From CAZXBB01 sp964638815 (GTDB taxonomy: Bacteria; Planctomycetota; Phycisphaerae; Phycisphaerales; SM1A02), in NCBI GenBank assembly GCA_964638815.1, contig CAZXBB010000182.1, positions 1 to 10,491 on the forward strand: a DNA stretch of 10,491 nucleotides, read 5' to 3'. Below the pieces are notes generated by a model. That model was not told the DNA's origin and ran no database searches. It was given only the letters and a program-made list of their open reading frames with translations. The first letter of the stretch is position 1, and every line of letters starts with the position of its first letter. The position numbers and the translations under genes are program-made. Shown here in pieces: positions 1 to 6,615 of the stretch.

Positions 1-364
1 CCCGCCCCCCCCACGCCCCGGGTGGCTTCTAAAGTCTCCCACCCCCACGCGGAGTCGCACCGGGGCCGGGAGTCCATACGTGTGCTCTTCAGCTGGGCAC
101 ACCGGAACTGCGATGCCGGATCCGGCCGACGGTTCTAGAACTGTAAAGCGGCGCAAGTCTGTGTGCCCCGGTCCTTGGCTCGGCAAGGGCCGGGTGGCGT
201 CGAAAGTCTCCAACACCGTCGAGTCGTCCCACCCCGCCCGGCCCTGTCAGAGCACAGGACCGGGGCACACCGGAACTGCGATGAGGTGGCCGTTCACTTA
301 AGCCGGAAGGTGTCTGGCGTTCCCCGTTTCCGCCGGATCCAGCCCACACCCATCCGGTCGCCCC
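1..364. repeat. gene-free region with two degenerate ~170-bp repeat copies
   Basis: This stretch has no convincing gene; its open frames lack coding character and are low-complexity. Two segments recur at nearly the same distance. A 21-bp segment ending in AACTGCGATG occurs identically at 95-115 and 263-283 (offset 168). A second, near-identical 21-bp segment starting CGGGTGGC and ending AAAGTCTCC occurs at 19-39 and 191-211 (offset 172). This indicates an old tandem duplication with an internal indel. Between the copies lie a perfect 12-bp palindrome (115-126, GCCGGATCCGGC) and a 16-bp imperfect palindrome centred on TCTAGA (129-144). Small hairpins occur at 173-188 (CCTTG/CAAGG) and near 243-258 (CCTGT/ACAGG). 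The region lies 3' of the EEP gene, and no T-rich intrinsic terminator is visible for it. The repeats may continue beyond the left edge. Confidence 0.6.
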
Positions 365-1360
365 CTACCCCACGATCCGCGCCCGCACGATCAACGGGTA
401 GTGGTCCGACCCCACGTCACGGCCCACGCGTTCGTCGATCACCGCTACGCCGTCGGAATACAGGAAGTGATCGATCGGAATCAGCATCAACGGGAAGTTC
501 GCCGGCCACGTCGCATGGATGCCGCGGCCGTCGGAAGCGTCGCGCAGCCCCGTATCGCGCAGCAACGCGCGGAACGGCGTCGACCACGGCGTCGCGTTGA
601 GGTCCCCGAGCACGATGATCGGGCCGTGCGTCCCGGCGACGCGCGCACCGACGGCCGCGAGCTGGCGGTCGCGGCGCCCGGAGTAATCCCGGCCCTTCGG
701 CGGCAGCGGGTGCGTGGCGAGCAGCGTGAACGCGGCGCTTTCGGTCTCGAGACGCGCGACGACGGAGGGCAGGAGCGAGTCCCCGATGTCGTCGATGCCC
801 CCGGTCATCGGCACCCTGCTGAAGACGCCGATGCCGAAGTTGTCGCGGCGGATACGCACGATCGCGTGCGGGAACGCGGCGAGCGTCTTCGCGAGTCCCT
901 GCGCCCACGCCGGATCGAGCTCCTGAAGCACGAGCACGTCCGGATCGACGTCCGCGATCTGGGCGGCCACGAGGTCGTATCGCGTATTGCTCGTGCGCAC
1001 GTTGATCTGGAGGAACGTCAGCTCCGCCCCGGATCCGTTCGCGACGACGGCCGCCCGCGGCAGGTAGAGCGGCACGATCGCGGCGAGATTCACCAGACAC
1101 GCCGCCGCGAACAGCACCGCGAGCCGTCGCCGCCGCGCGAGTGCCGTCACGACGACGGCGGCGAGCAACCCGGCGCAGTACTGCACGCGAAAGTGCGTGG
1201 CGAGATCCAGCGCCCACGACCACGGTCCGGCGAACGCGAGCACCGTCGCGGCACTCGCACCGAACCCAAGCAGCGCGACGAGATTCACGAACCGCAGCAG
1301 CAGCCACGCCCCCGCGCCCCCTCCGTCGCTTCGTCGCTCCGTCGCTCCGTCGCGCTGCAC
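365..1360 (-). CDS. membrane-anchored endonuclease/exonuclease/phosphatase (EEP) family protein
   Basis: This 331-residue protein has an N-terminal membrane part with about three hydrophobic segments (near residues 19-45, 58-76, 79-100), followed by an EEP-fold catalytic domain (about 113-330). The expected catalytic and metal residues are visible: N120 in QINVRTSN, E147 in LQELDP, H217 in ATHPLP, D253 and N255 in LGDLNATPWS, and D319-H320 in GSDHYP. Family knowledge: EEP proteins are Mg-dependent phosphodiesterases or phosphatases acting on nucleic acids or lipids; this architecture resembles YafD-like proteins of unknown substrate. The GTG start is chosen because a perfect AGGAGG lies 10 nt upstream, inside the 3' end of the acetoacetate-CoA ligase gene, only 5 bp before it; the two are probably cotranscribed. 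The first ~15 codons contain a GC-rich 8-bp tandem repeat. The catalytic fold is secure; the substrate is unknown. Confidence 0.87.
   Translation of the reverse strand: MQRDGATERRSDGGGAGAWLLLRFVNLVALLGFGASAATVLAFAGPWSWALDLATHFRVQYCAGLLAAVVVTALARRRRLAVLFAAACLVNLAAIVPLYLPRAAVVANGSGAELTFLQINVRTSNTRYDLVAAQIADVDPDVLVLQELDPAWAQGLAKTLAAFPHAIVRIRRDNFGIGVFSRVPMTGGIDDIGDSLLPSVVARLETESAAFTLLATHPLPPKGRDYSGRRDRQLAAVGARVAGTHGPIIVLGDLNATPWSTPFRALLRDTGLRDASDGRGIHATWPANFPLMLIPIDHFLYSDGVAVIDERVGRDVGSDHYPLIVRARIVG
1325..1356. repeat. 8-bp tandem repeat inside the start of the EEP gene
   Basis: Four consecutive 8-mers read gtcgcttc, gtcgctcc, gtcgctcc, gtcgcgct on the plus strand. They fall within codons 2-12 of the minus-strand EEP gene. 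Gain or loss of one 8-bp unit would shift the reading frame. With only about three good copies, slippage is possible but not demonstrated. Confidence 0.7.
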
Positions 1361-1365
1361 CCGAA

Positions 1366-3330
1366 CTACGCCTCCTGCAGCTCGGCGATCCCCGCGTAGA
1401 GATCGAGCGCCTCGGGGTTCTTGAGGGCGTCGCGGTTCTTCACGGGTCGCCCGTGCACCACGTCGCGCACCGCGATCTCCACCTTCTTCATGCTGATCGT
1501 GTACGGCACGTCGTCAACGGGGATGATCTTCGCGGGCACGTGTCGCGGCGAGCAGTTGTCCCGGATCGCCGTGCGTATGCGTTTCGTGAGCTCCGGAGTC
1601 AGCTCGTGCCCGGCGGCGAGCTTCACGAAGAGGATGACGCGCACGTCGTCACCCCAATCCTGCCCGATCACGACGCTGTCCTCGATCTCCTCCAGCGGCT
1701 CGACCTGGCGGTAGATCTCCGCCGTGCCGATCCGCACGCCCCCGGGATTGAGCGTGGCGTCCGAGCGTCCGTAGATCCGCACGCCGCCGCGGTCGTTGAT
1801 CTCGATGAAGTCGCCGTGGTGCCAGATGCCGGGGAACCGCTCGAAGTACGCGCTGCGGTAGCTCGAACCGTCGGGATCGGCCCAGAAGTGAATCGGCATC
1901 GATGGGAAGGCCGCGGTGCACACGAGCTCTCCCGTCCGGTTGATCACCGGTCGTCCGTTCTCGTCGTACGCCTCGACCTTCATGCCAAGACAGCGGCACT
2001 GGATCTCGCCGCGGTACACCGGCCCGATCGGGTTGCCGCCGACGAAGCAGCCGTTGAGATCGGTGCCGCCCGAGATCGAGCTGAGGCAGCCGTCCGGCAT
2101 CATGTCGCGGTAGACGTAGTCGAAGCTCTCGTCCGCCAGCGGCGAGCCGGTGGACAGCACGGCCCGCAGCCCTGACAGGTCGAAGCCCGACGACGGCTTC
2201 ACGCCCGCCTTCTCGAGCGCGGCGAAGTACTTCGCACTCGCGCCGAAGATCGTGATGCGCTCCTGGTCCGCCAGCCGCATCAGCGCCGAAGGGTCCGGGT
2301 GGAACGGCGAGCCGTCGAAGAGCGTCACCGTCGCCCCGACCGAGAGCGAGCACACGAGCCAGTTCCACATCATCCACCCGCACGTCGTGAAGTAGAAGAT
2401 GTTGTCGTCGCGCGTCAGGTCCGTGTGCAGCAGCAGCTCCTTCATCTGGTTGACGAGGATGCCGCCCGCGGACTGGACGATGCACTTCGGGAGCCCCGTC
2501 GTGCCGGAGGAGTACATGATGTAGAGCGGATGCGCGAAGGGCATCTGCGCGAACTCGATCTCGTCGTGACCGGCGAACGGCGCGATGAAGTCCGCCAGAT
2601 GCACGGCCCCGTCGACGGCCGAGAGATCCGCGCGTTCGCTCATGTACGGCACGACGACGACGCGGGGTCGCGCCGGCAGCGCCGCGAGGATCCCCGCCAC
2701 CTTCGCCAGCGAGTCGAAGGCCCGGCCGCCGTACGAGTAGCCGTCGGCGGTGAAGAGCACCTTCGGTTCGATGCGGGCGAAGCGGTCGAGTACGCCCTGC
2801 ACGCCGAAGTCCGGGGAGCATGACGACCAGATTGCGCCGAGGCTCGTCGCGGCGAGCATCGCCACGATCGTCTCCGGCATGTTCGGCATGAACCCGACCA
2901 CGCGGTCGTCGGGCTCCACGCCGGCGTCGCGCAGCGCCGCCGCCACCCGCGCGACGGCGGCGTACAGTTCCGCCGTGGTCAGGGTCCGCGAGCGGGCCAT
3001 CGCCTCGCCGCGGAAGACGATCGCCGGGCGGTCGTCGCGGTAGCGCAGCAGGTTCTCCGCGAAGTTGAGCGTCGCTCCCTCGAACCACCTCGCGCCCGGC
3101 ATCCGCCCCGGGTCGTCCACGACGGTGGCCGCGTCGTGCGAGACGCGGATGCCGGCGTAACACCAGACCTCGGACCAGAAGTCCGCGATGTTGCCGACCG
3201 ACCACGCGTAGAGATCGTCGTACGACGCGAGCCCGAGGCCGTGCCGGTCGTTCACTGCCCGCATGAACGCGGTCATGTTCGCGCGCTCGATCCGATCCTT
3301 CCCCGGACTCCACATGAGGTGTCCCGACAT
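1366..3330 (-). CDS. aacS: acetoacetate-CoA ligase (acetoacetyl-CoA synthetase)
   Basis: This 654-residue ANL-superfamily adenylating enzyme converts acetoacetate, ATP and CoA to acetoacetyl-CoA (EC 6.2.1.16), typically in ketone-body or polyhydroxybutyrate use, in the cytoplasm. Length is normal for the family. Motifs in order: N-terminal MWSPGKDRIERANMT (6-20), the family's opening; phosphate-binding YSSGTTGLPK (273-282); SGGTDLNGCFVGGNP (420-434), typical of acetoacetate rather than acetate ligases; HGDF (505-508); GRSDATLNPGGVRIGTAEIY (521-540); and the C-terminal catalytic lysine region ISMKKVEIAVRD (612-623), with K615 the probable acyl-adenylation lysine. The family, as I remember it, usually has SGKK here, so M614 is a small departure. 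The first ATG is preferred because GGAG lies 9 nt upstream; an ATG five codons later is less well placed. It heads a likely operon with the EEP gene 5 bp downstream. Confidence 0.95.
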   Translation of the reverse strand: MSGHLMWSPGKDRIERANMTAFMRAVNDRHGLGLASYDDLYAWSVGNIADFWSEVWCYAGIRVSHDAATVVDDPGRMPGARWFEGATLNFAENLLRYRDDRPAIVFRGEAMARSRTLTTAELYAAVARVAAALRDAGVEPDDRVVGFMPNMPETIVAMLAATSLGAIWSSCSPDFGVQGVLDRFARIEPKVLFTADGYSYGGRAFDSLAKVAGILAALPARPRVVVVPYMSERADLSAVDGAVHLADFIAPFAGHDEIEFAQMPFAHPLYIMYSSGTTGLPKCIVQSAGGILVNQMKELLLHTDLTRDDNIFYFTTCGWMMWNWLVCSLSVGATVTLFDGSPFHPDPSALMRLADQERITIFGASAKYFAALEKAGVKPSSGFDLSGLRAVLSTGSPLADESFDYVYRDMMPDGCLSSISGGTDLNGCFVGGNPIGPVYRGEIQCRCLGMKVEAYDENGRPVINRTGELVCTAAFPSMPIHFWADPDGSSYRSAYFERFPGIWHHGDFIEINDRGGVRIYGRSDATLNPGGVRIGTAEIYRQVEPLEEIEDSVVIGQDWGDDVRVILFVKLAAGHELTPELTKRIRTAIRDNCSPRHVPAKIIPVDDVPYTISMKKVEIAVRDVVHGRPVKNRDALKNPEALDLYAGIAELQEA

Positions 3331-3377
3331 GCCGGTACGCTCCGCGATGACCGCCGTCCGGTCGCGGCGGGGCGCGA

Positions 3378-3406
3378 ATCCTAATCGAAACCAGGACCGG
3401 GACGAA
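3378..3406 (-). promoter_or_regulatory. possible weak promoter for the aacS unit
   Basis: On the minus strand, TTCGTC (3406-3401) and TAGGAT (3383-3378) are separated by 17 bp, ending about 47 bp before the aacS start. The -10 matches the consensus in four of six positions and the -35 is weak. It is offered only because this is the natural place for the promoter. Confidence 0.25.
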
Positions 3407-3478
3407 TGGTGGATAACGTGTCGGGATCGCGGCGGCGCCGCGTCCGCGAGCCTCGCGCGACGATCTGGCAGATCGTAC

Positions 3479-3508
3479 TTGCGGTCTTATGAGCGCCGTA
3501 GGTATATT
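3479..3508 (+). promoter_or_regulatory. sigma70-like promoter of a candidate small RNA
   Basis: TTGCGG (3479-3484) and TATATT (3503-3508) are separated by 18 bp. The -10 hexamer sits in the most A/T-rich patch of an otherwise very GC-rich intergenic region, which makes it stand out. The expected transcription start is A3514 or G3515. No coding sequence follows on this strand before a strong terminator at 3651-3684. Confidence 0.55.
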
Positions 3509-3513
3509 TACTG

Positions 3514-3684
3514 AGCCTCCTCACCGTGAGGCCACGGAGTTGCGACGTTTCTCCTGCCGGGACGCAGGCGATCCGTTCCGGTGGTTGACCGTGCTTACAC
3601 GTGAGGCAGCGGCTTTCGGAGGAGAGGGCCGCTGTCTTGCCTTCTGATGCGGGTCCCGAGGTGTCCTTCGGGACCCGTTCTTTT
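3514..3684 (+). ncRNA. candidate structured small RNA, about 170 nt, unclassified
   Basis: The segment between a promoter-like element and an intrinsic terminator has no credible ORF and can fold into successive hairpins. These are CCTCA/TGAGG (3519-3531), or alternatively GCCTC/GAGGC (3515-3532); CCTGC/GCAGG (3553-3568) enclosed by ACGGA/TCCGT (3534-3538 with 3572-3576); CGTG-CTTA-CACG (3590-3601), competing with CGGT/ACCG (3579-3591); and a long stem AGGCA plus GCGGC (3604-3613) with GCCGC and TGCCT (3628-3642). The large loop of that last stem carries GGAGGAG, complementary to part of the 5' CCTCCTC, so long-range pairing is possible. I see no SRP RNA, tmRNA or RNase P signature. Size fits 6S RNA, but the usual 6S open-bubble closing stem is not obvious. 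It is not a leader, because the DNA downstream is antisense to the gamma-glutamyltransferase gene. Confidence 0.55.
3651..3684 (+). terminator. strong intrinsic terminator of the candidate small RNA
   Basis: GGGTCCCGA (3651-3659) pairs perfectly with TCGGGACCC (3668-3676). The stem extends by a G-T and a G-C pair to 11 bp with the tetraloop TGTC. It is followed by GTTCTTTT (3677-3684), a classic U-tract on the plus strand. The minus-strand flank is not T-rich after the hairpin, so it does not look like a terminator for the gamma-glutamyltransferase transcript. The only thing it can end on the plus strand is a transcript starting in this intergenic region. Confidence 0.8.
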
Positions 3685-3720
3685 GCGCGGTCCGCGCGGA
3701 CGTCCGGGGGTGTCCGTGGC

Positions 3721-3760
3721 GTCCGGGGGTCCGGGGGTTCGGGGGTCCGGGGGTCCGGGT
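3721..3760. repeat. 8-bp tandem repeat abutting the gamma-glutamyltransferase stop
   Basis: Five consecutive 8-mers of the form GTCCGGGG (one with GTTCGGGG, the last ending in T) run directly into the stop codon of the minus-strand gamma-glutamyltransferase gene (TGA at 3762-3760). Degenerate units extend back to about 3700. This is a GC-rich microsatellite in the 3' untranslated region, with the same unit length as the repeat at 1325-1356. Confidence 0.8.
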
Positions 3761-5601
3761 CAGAATCCCGCGGGCCGGCCGCCCTTCCGCGGATCGCTCG
3801 CGGCCCGCAGGCCGGTCCCGTCCACCGCGATGAGCTGCACGACACCGACCTCGTCGCGCACGCCGATCTCGTGTCCGAGCGTCGCGAGCGCGCGCACGGT
3901 CGCGGCGTCGGACCAGGTCTCGTCGAACTGGAGCAGGTTCGGCATCCACTGGTGATGGAACCGCGGGGCGGCGACGGCCTGGGACGGCGTCATGCCGAAG
4001 AGGACGCAGTTCAGGATCGCCTGGAGCGTGCCCGTGATGATGCGCGGCCCGCCGGAAGCGCCGGCCACGACGACGACGCGTCCGTCCCGACGCACGATCG
4101 TCGGCGACATGCTCGAGAGCGGACGCTTGCCCGGTTGCGGCAGGTTGCGATCCGACTGGCGCAGCCCGAACGCGTTCGCGGCGCCGGGCACGGTCGTGAA
4201 GTCGTCCATCTCGTCGTTCAGGACGAAGCCGAACTCCGGCACGCACACGAGCGAGCCGAACTCGAGGTTGATCGTCTCCGTGCACGCCACGGCCATGCCG
4301 TTTCCGTCCACGACGCAGAGGTGGCTCGTACCCGCGTCGTCGGGCGCCGGCGTGACCGAGCCGTAGTCGTACGGGTCGCGCGTGCGGTCCGGCGCGACGA
4401 GCGCGGCGCGTCCGTCGAGATACGCGGGATCGAGCAGCCGCGCGACCGGGACGGGCCGGAAGTCGGGATCGGCGAGCCACTCGGCGCGGTCCGCGAAGGC
4501 GTGCTTCATCGCCTCGGCGAGCAGGTGCACGTACCGCGGGCCGTTGGGCGCGAGGTCGGCGAAGCCCGTCCGCGTGGTGGCCCGCTCGAAGATCCCGAGG
4601 ATCTGCTGCATCGCGATCCCGCCGCTCGACGGGGGCGGCATCGTGACGATCTCGAGGTCGCGGAAGCGCTCGCGCAGCGGCGAGCGCGTCGCGTGCCGGT
4701 AGTCGGCGAGGTCCGCGCCGGTGATCGGCCCCCCCTGCTCCGCCATGATGCGCGTGATCGCGGCGCCGATCGGGCCCCGGTAGAACGCGTCGGTCCCGCG
4801 CGCGGCGATGAGCCGCAGCGCGCGGGCCTGCTCCGGGTTGCGCACGACGTCTCCGGCCGCGATCGCCCCCTCGCGTCCGAGACGCTTCCAGGCGAACGCC
4901 GCGTTGGCCCGGTGCCGCGGATGCGTCTCCAGCGTCTTCCCGAGCCGGCGCACCGCCGCCACGTGGCTGGCGTCCGCGGCGAAGCCGTCCTCGGCCGCCC
5001 GGATCGCCGGCGCCAGAACGGTCGCGCGGTCCAGCGTGCCGTAGGTGTCGAGCGCGTGGAGCAATCCCGCGACCGTGCCGGGAACGCCGACGGCGTGCAC
5101 GCCGAACCGGCTCACCCGCGCCGCGCCGGGGTCCGCGTAGTACGACGGCCCCACCGCGGCAGGAGATGTCTCGCGGTAGTCGAGCGCGACGGCCCGCGCT
5201 TCGGCCCCGGGCGTCGCCGGGGGCAGGTGGATGAGCATGAATCCGCCGCCACCGATGCCGCAGGAGTAGGGACGCACGACGGAGAGGCAGAAGCTCGTGG
5301 CGACGGCGGCATCGACGGCGTTGCCCCCGAGGCGGAGGATCTCCGCGCCGGCCTCCGACGCGAGAGGGTGGTCGGCGGCGACGGCGGCGCGGGAGTAAGT
5401 GAAGTCGACGACGGCGTCGCGCAGCGCGGACTCGGTTTGACACCCGGCGATCGCGAGGAGCCCGTGGAGCCCGAGGAGCAGGAGGAGGAATCGGAGGAGG
5501 AGGAGCGAGGGCCTCGAAATTCGACACGGGTCCGGTTGCCCATGCCCCCGTCCGGACCTCGGCCGCCCGTCGCGTCCCTCCGCGGTGAACCAATGCATCA
5601 T
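3760..5601 (-). CDS. ggt: lipoprotein gamma-glutamyltransferase / glutathione hydrolase
   Basis: This 613-residue Ntn-hydrolase proenzyme cleaves gamma-glutamyl bonds (glutathione and related peptides) and transfers or hydrolyses the glutamyl group. It self-cleaves before T425 in DAGTSHL, which becomes the N-terminal nucleophile of the small subunit. Other family marks are GIGGGGFML (115-123), DYRETSP with R143 (substrate carboxylate contact), PPPSSGG (322-328), SSMSPT (496-501), SGGPRIITG (516-524) and the terminal DPRKGG. The N-terminus has about 30 polar residues, then a leucine-rich segment (33-50) and the lipobox IAGC with C54, so a lipid-anchored, exported enzyme is likely. No in-frame GTG or TTG shortens the unusually long pre-signal stretch, so the ATG overlapping the upstream stop is used. 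It is translationally coupled to the TIM-barrel gene. The hydrophobic core is encoded by an almost pure CTC repeat. Confidence 0.95.
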   Translation of the reverse strand: MMHWFTAEGRDGRPRSGRGHGQPDPCRISRPSLLLLRFLLLLLGLHGLLAIAGCQTESALRDAVVDFTYSRAAVAADHPLASEAGAEILRLGGNAVDAAVATSFCLSVVRPYSCGIGGGGFMLIHLPPATPGAEARAVALDYRETSPAAVGPSYYADPGAARVSRFGVHAVGVPGTVAGLLHALDTYGTLDRATVLAPAIRAAEDGFAADASHVAAVRRLGKTLETHPRHRANAAFAWKRLGREGAIAAGDVVRNPEQARALRLIAARGTDAFYRGPIGAAITRIMAEQGGPITGADLADYRHATRSPLRERFRDLEIVTMPPPSSGGIAMQQILGIFERATTRTGFADLAPNGPRYVHLLAEAMKHAFADRAEWLADPDFRPVPVARLLDPAYLDGRAALVAPDRTRDPYDYGSVTPAPDDAGTSHLCVVDGNGMAVACTETINLEFGSLVCVPEFGFVLNDEMDDFTTVPGAANAFGLRQSDRNLPQPGKRPLSSMSPTIVRRDGRVVVVAGASGGPRIITGTLQAILNCVLFGMTPSQAVAAPRFHHQWMPNLLQFDETWSDAATVRALATLGHEIGVRDEVGVVQLIAVDGTGLRAASDPRKGGRPAGF

Positions 5602-6455
5602 CGCTCGTACTCCAGCCGGACCATGTGCGCCGAGACGAGATCGCGGGCCATCACGATGTCCTCCTCGCGCGACGCGTCCGCCTCCCGCTCGATCACGAAG
5701 TCAACCCGCGGCGACAGGCCGAGCGCGACGTCGAAGAACGCGTCCCACGGCACGGCACCCGCGCCGGCCGGCGTCTCGCGTCCCCACGCGCCCGGCTCCC
5801 GCGCAGGCATCGCGTCCTTCACGTGCACCTGGCGAACGTGCGGCGCCAGGCGGTGCAGCGCTTCCACCGGGTCGCCCTTGCCGTAAAGGATCATGTTCGC
5901 AGGATCGAAGTTCACGCCGACGTTCGGCCGGTCGATGTCGTCGAGGGCGGCGAGCAGCGTCGCGGCCGTCTCCTGCCCCGTCTCGAACGCGACCCGGATG
6001 CCGCGCGCATCGAACGCATCCGCGACGACGCGCAGGCGGTCGAGCAGCTTCGCCCGCTCCGGATCGTGGGCGTCCTCGGGCAGGAAACCGGCGTGGAACG
6101 TCACGAGGTCGAGCCCGAGCCGCGCGGCGAGAGCGGCGACGGCGCCGGCGTGTCGCTCGTTATCGGGCCACGACGCGTCGGGCCGCACGCCGCCGGTGCG
6201 CGCGATTGTCTCGAGCGTGGTGTAGTCTTCGCCGGCGAATGCCATCATGCCGCTCACGATGGTGACGCCCTCGTCACGGAGGCGGTCCGCGTACGCCAGC
6301 GCTTCGGCGACGGGCTTCGCGCCGACCAGCGGGCTCAGGGCAAGCTGCACGGCGTCGATCGACACCCGTCCCAGGGCACCGGCGAGATCGTCCGCACCGC
6401 ACGGCCGGAGGCTCCAGCTGCAGACGGCGATGCGGGGCGGAACCGGCGTGGACAT
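5598..6455 (-). CDS. sugar phosphate isomerase/epimerase-like TIM-barrel protein
   Basis: This 285-residue protein belongs to the AP-endonuclease-2 / xylose-isomerase-like TIM-barrel superfamily. It opens with RIAVCSWSL (8-16), the usual first strand. Probable metal ligands and active-site residues follow the family order: H121 in TFHAGF, E158 in FETGQE, D184 in NFDPANM, H211 and D214 in HVKDA, and E256 in VIERE. Such proteins are divalent-metal isomerases or epimerases of sugars, ketoses or inosose-like polyols; the substrate cannot be read from the sequence. The ATG at 6455 is chosen because CCGGAG lies 7 nt upstream and the family's N-terminus begins here; the longer frame upstream is not coding-like. 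Its TGA overlaps the ATG of ggt, so the two are probably cotranscribed, although no shared pathway is evident. No signal peptide is seen. Confidence 0.87.
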   Translation of the reverse strand: MSTPVPPRIAVCSWSLRPCGADDLAGALGRVSIDAVQLALSPLVGAKPVAEALAYADRLRDEGVTIVSGMMAFAGEDYTTLETIARTGGVRPDASWPDNERHAGAVAALAARLGLDLVTFHAGFLPEDAHDPERAKLLDRLRVVADAFDARGIRVAFETGQETAATLLAALDDIDRPNVGVNFDPANMILYGKGDPVEALHRLAPHVRQVHVKDAMPAREPGAWGRETPAGAGAVPWDAFFDVALGLSPRVDFVIEREADASREEDIVMARDLVSAHMVRLEYER

Positions 6456-6615
6456 GCGATGACTCCGGCTGGCGGCGGCACGACCGCAAAGAGGTCGCGA
6501 CCCGGTGGAAGATCGGACGGGGGCCGCTAGCATATGGCCCTGGCCTGGCCGATGACGCTCCCGGGACCCGGCCGGTCCGTGCGGGAGCCGGGCCCCACCA
6601 CCCCGAGGATCGCCC

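Noticed and set aside
401..1399. Long plus-strand open frame opposite the EEP gene
   Set aside because: Its product is an arginine-, aspartate- and histidine-rich low-complexity sequence, the mirror of the GC-biased codons of the minus-strand gene with all EEP catalytic motifs.
3514..3684. c-di-GMP or other known riboswitch
   Set aside because: GGGACGC followed by AGGC at 3559-3569 resembles part of a GEMM motif, but the other conserved GEMM segments are absent and no gene follows on that strand.
3521..5593. 690-residue minus-strand frame overlapping ggt and running into the intergenic region
   Set aside because: It is arginine- and proline-rich shadow sequence that crosses both the 8-bp repeat and the candidate RNA. 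The overlapping frame is a complete gamma-glutamyltransferase with its catalytic threonine.
3601..5886. 761-residue plus-strand frame opposite ggt
   Set aside because: It has a low-complexity charged composition with no domain pattern, begins inside the hairpin of the candidate RNA and is antisense to two well-supported genes.
6561..6597. Terminator or riboswitch hairpin before the DUF4442 gene
   Set aside because: CCCGGC/GCCGGG can pair, but such GC stems are expected by chance here and there is no T-tract or recognisable aptamer.
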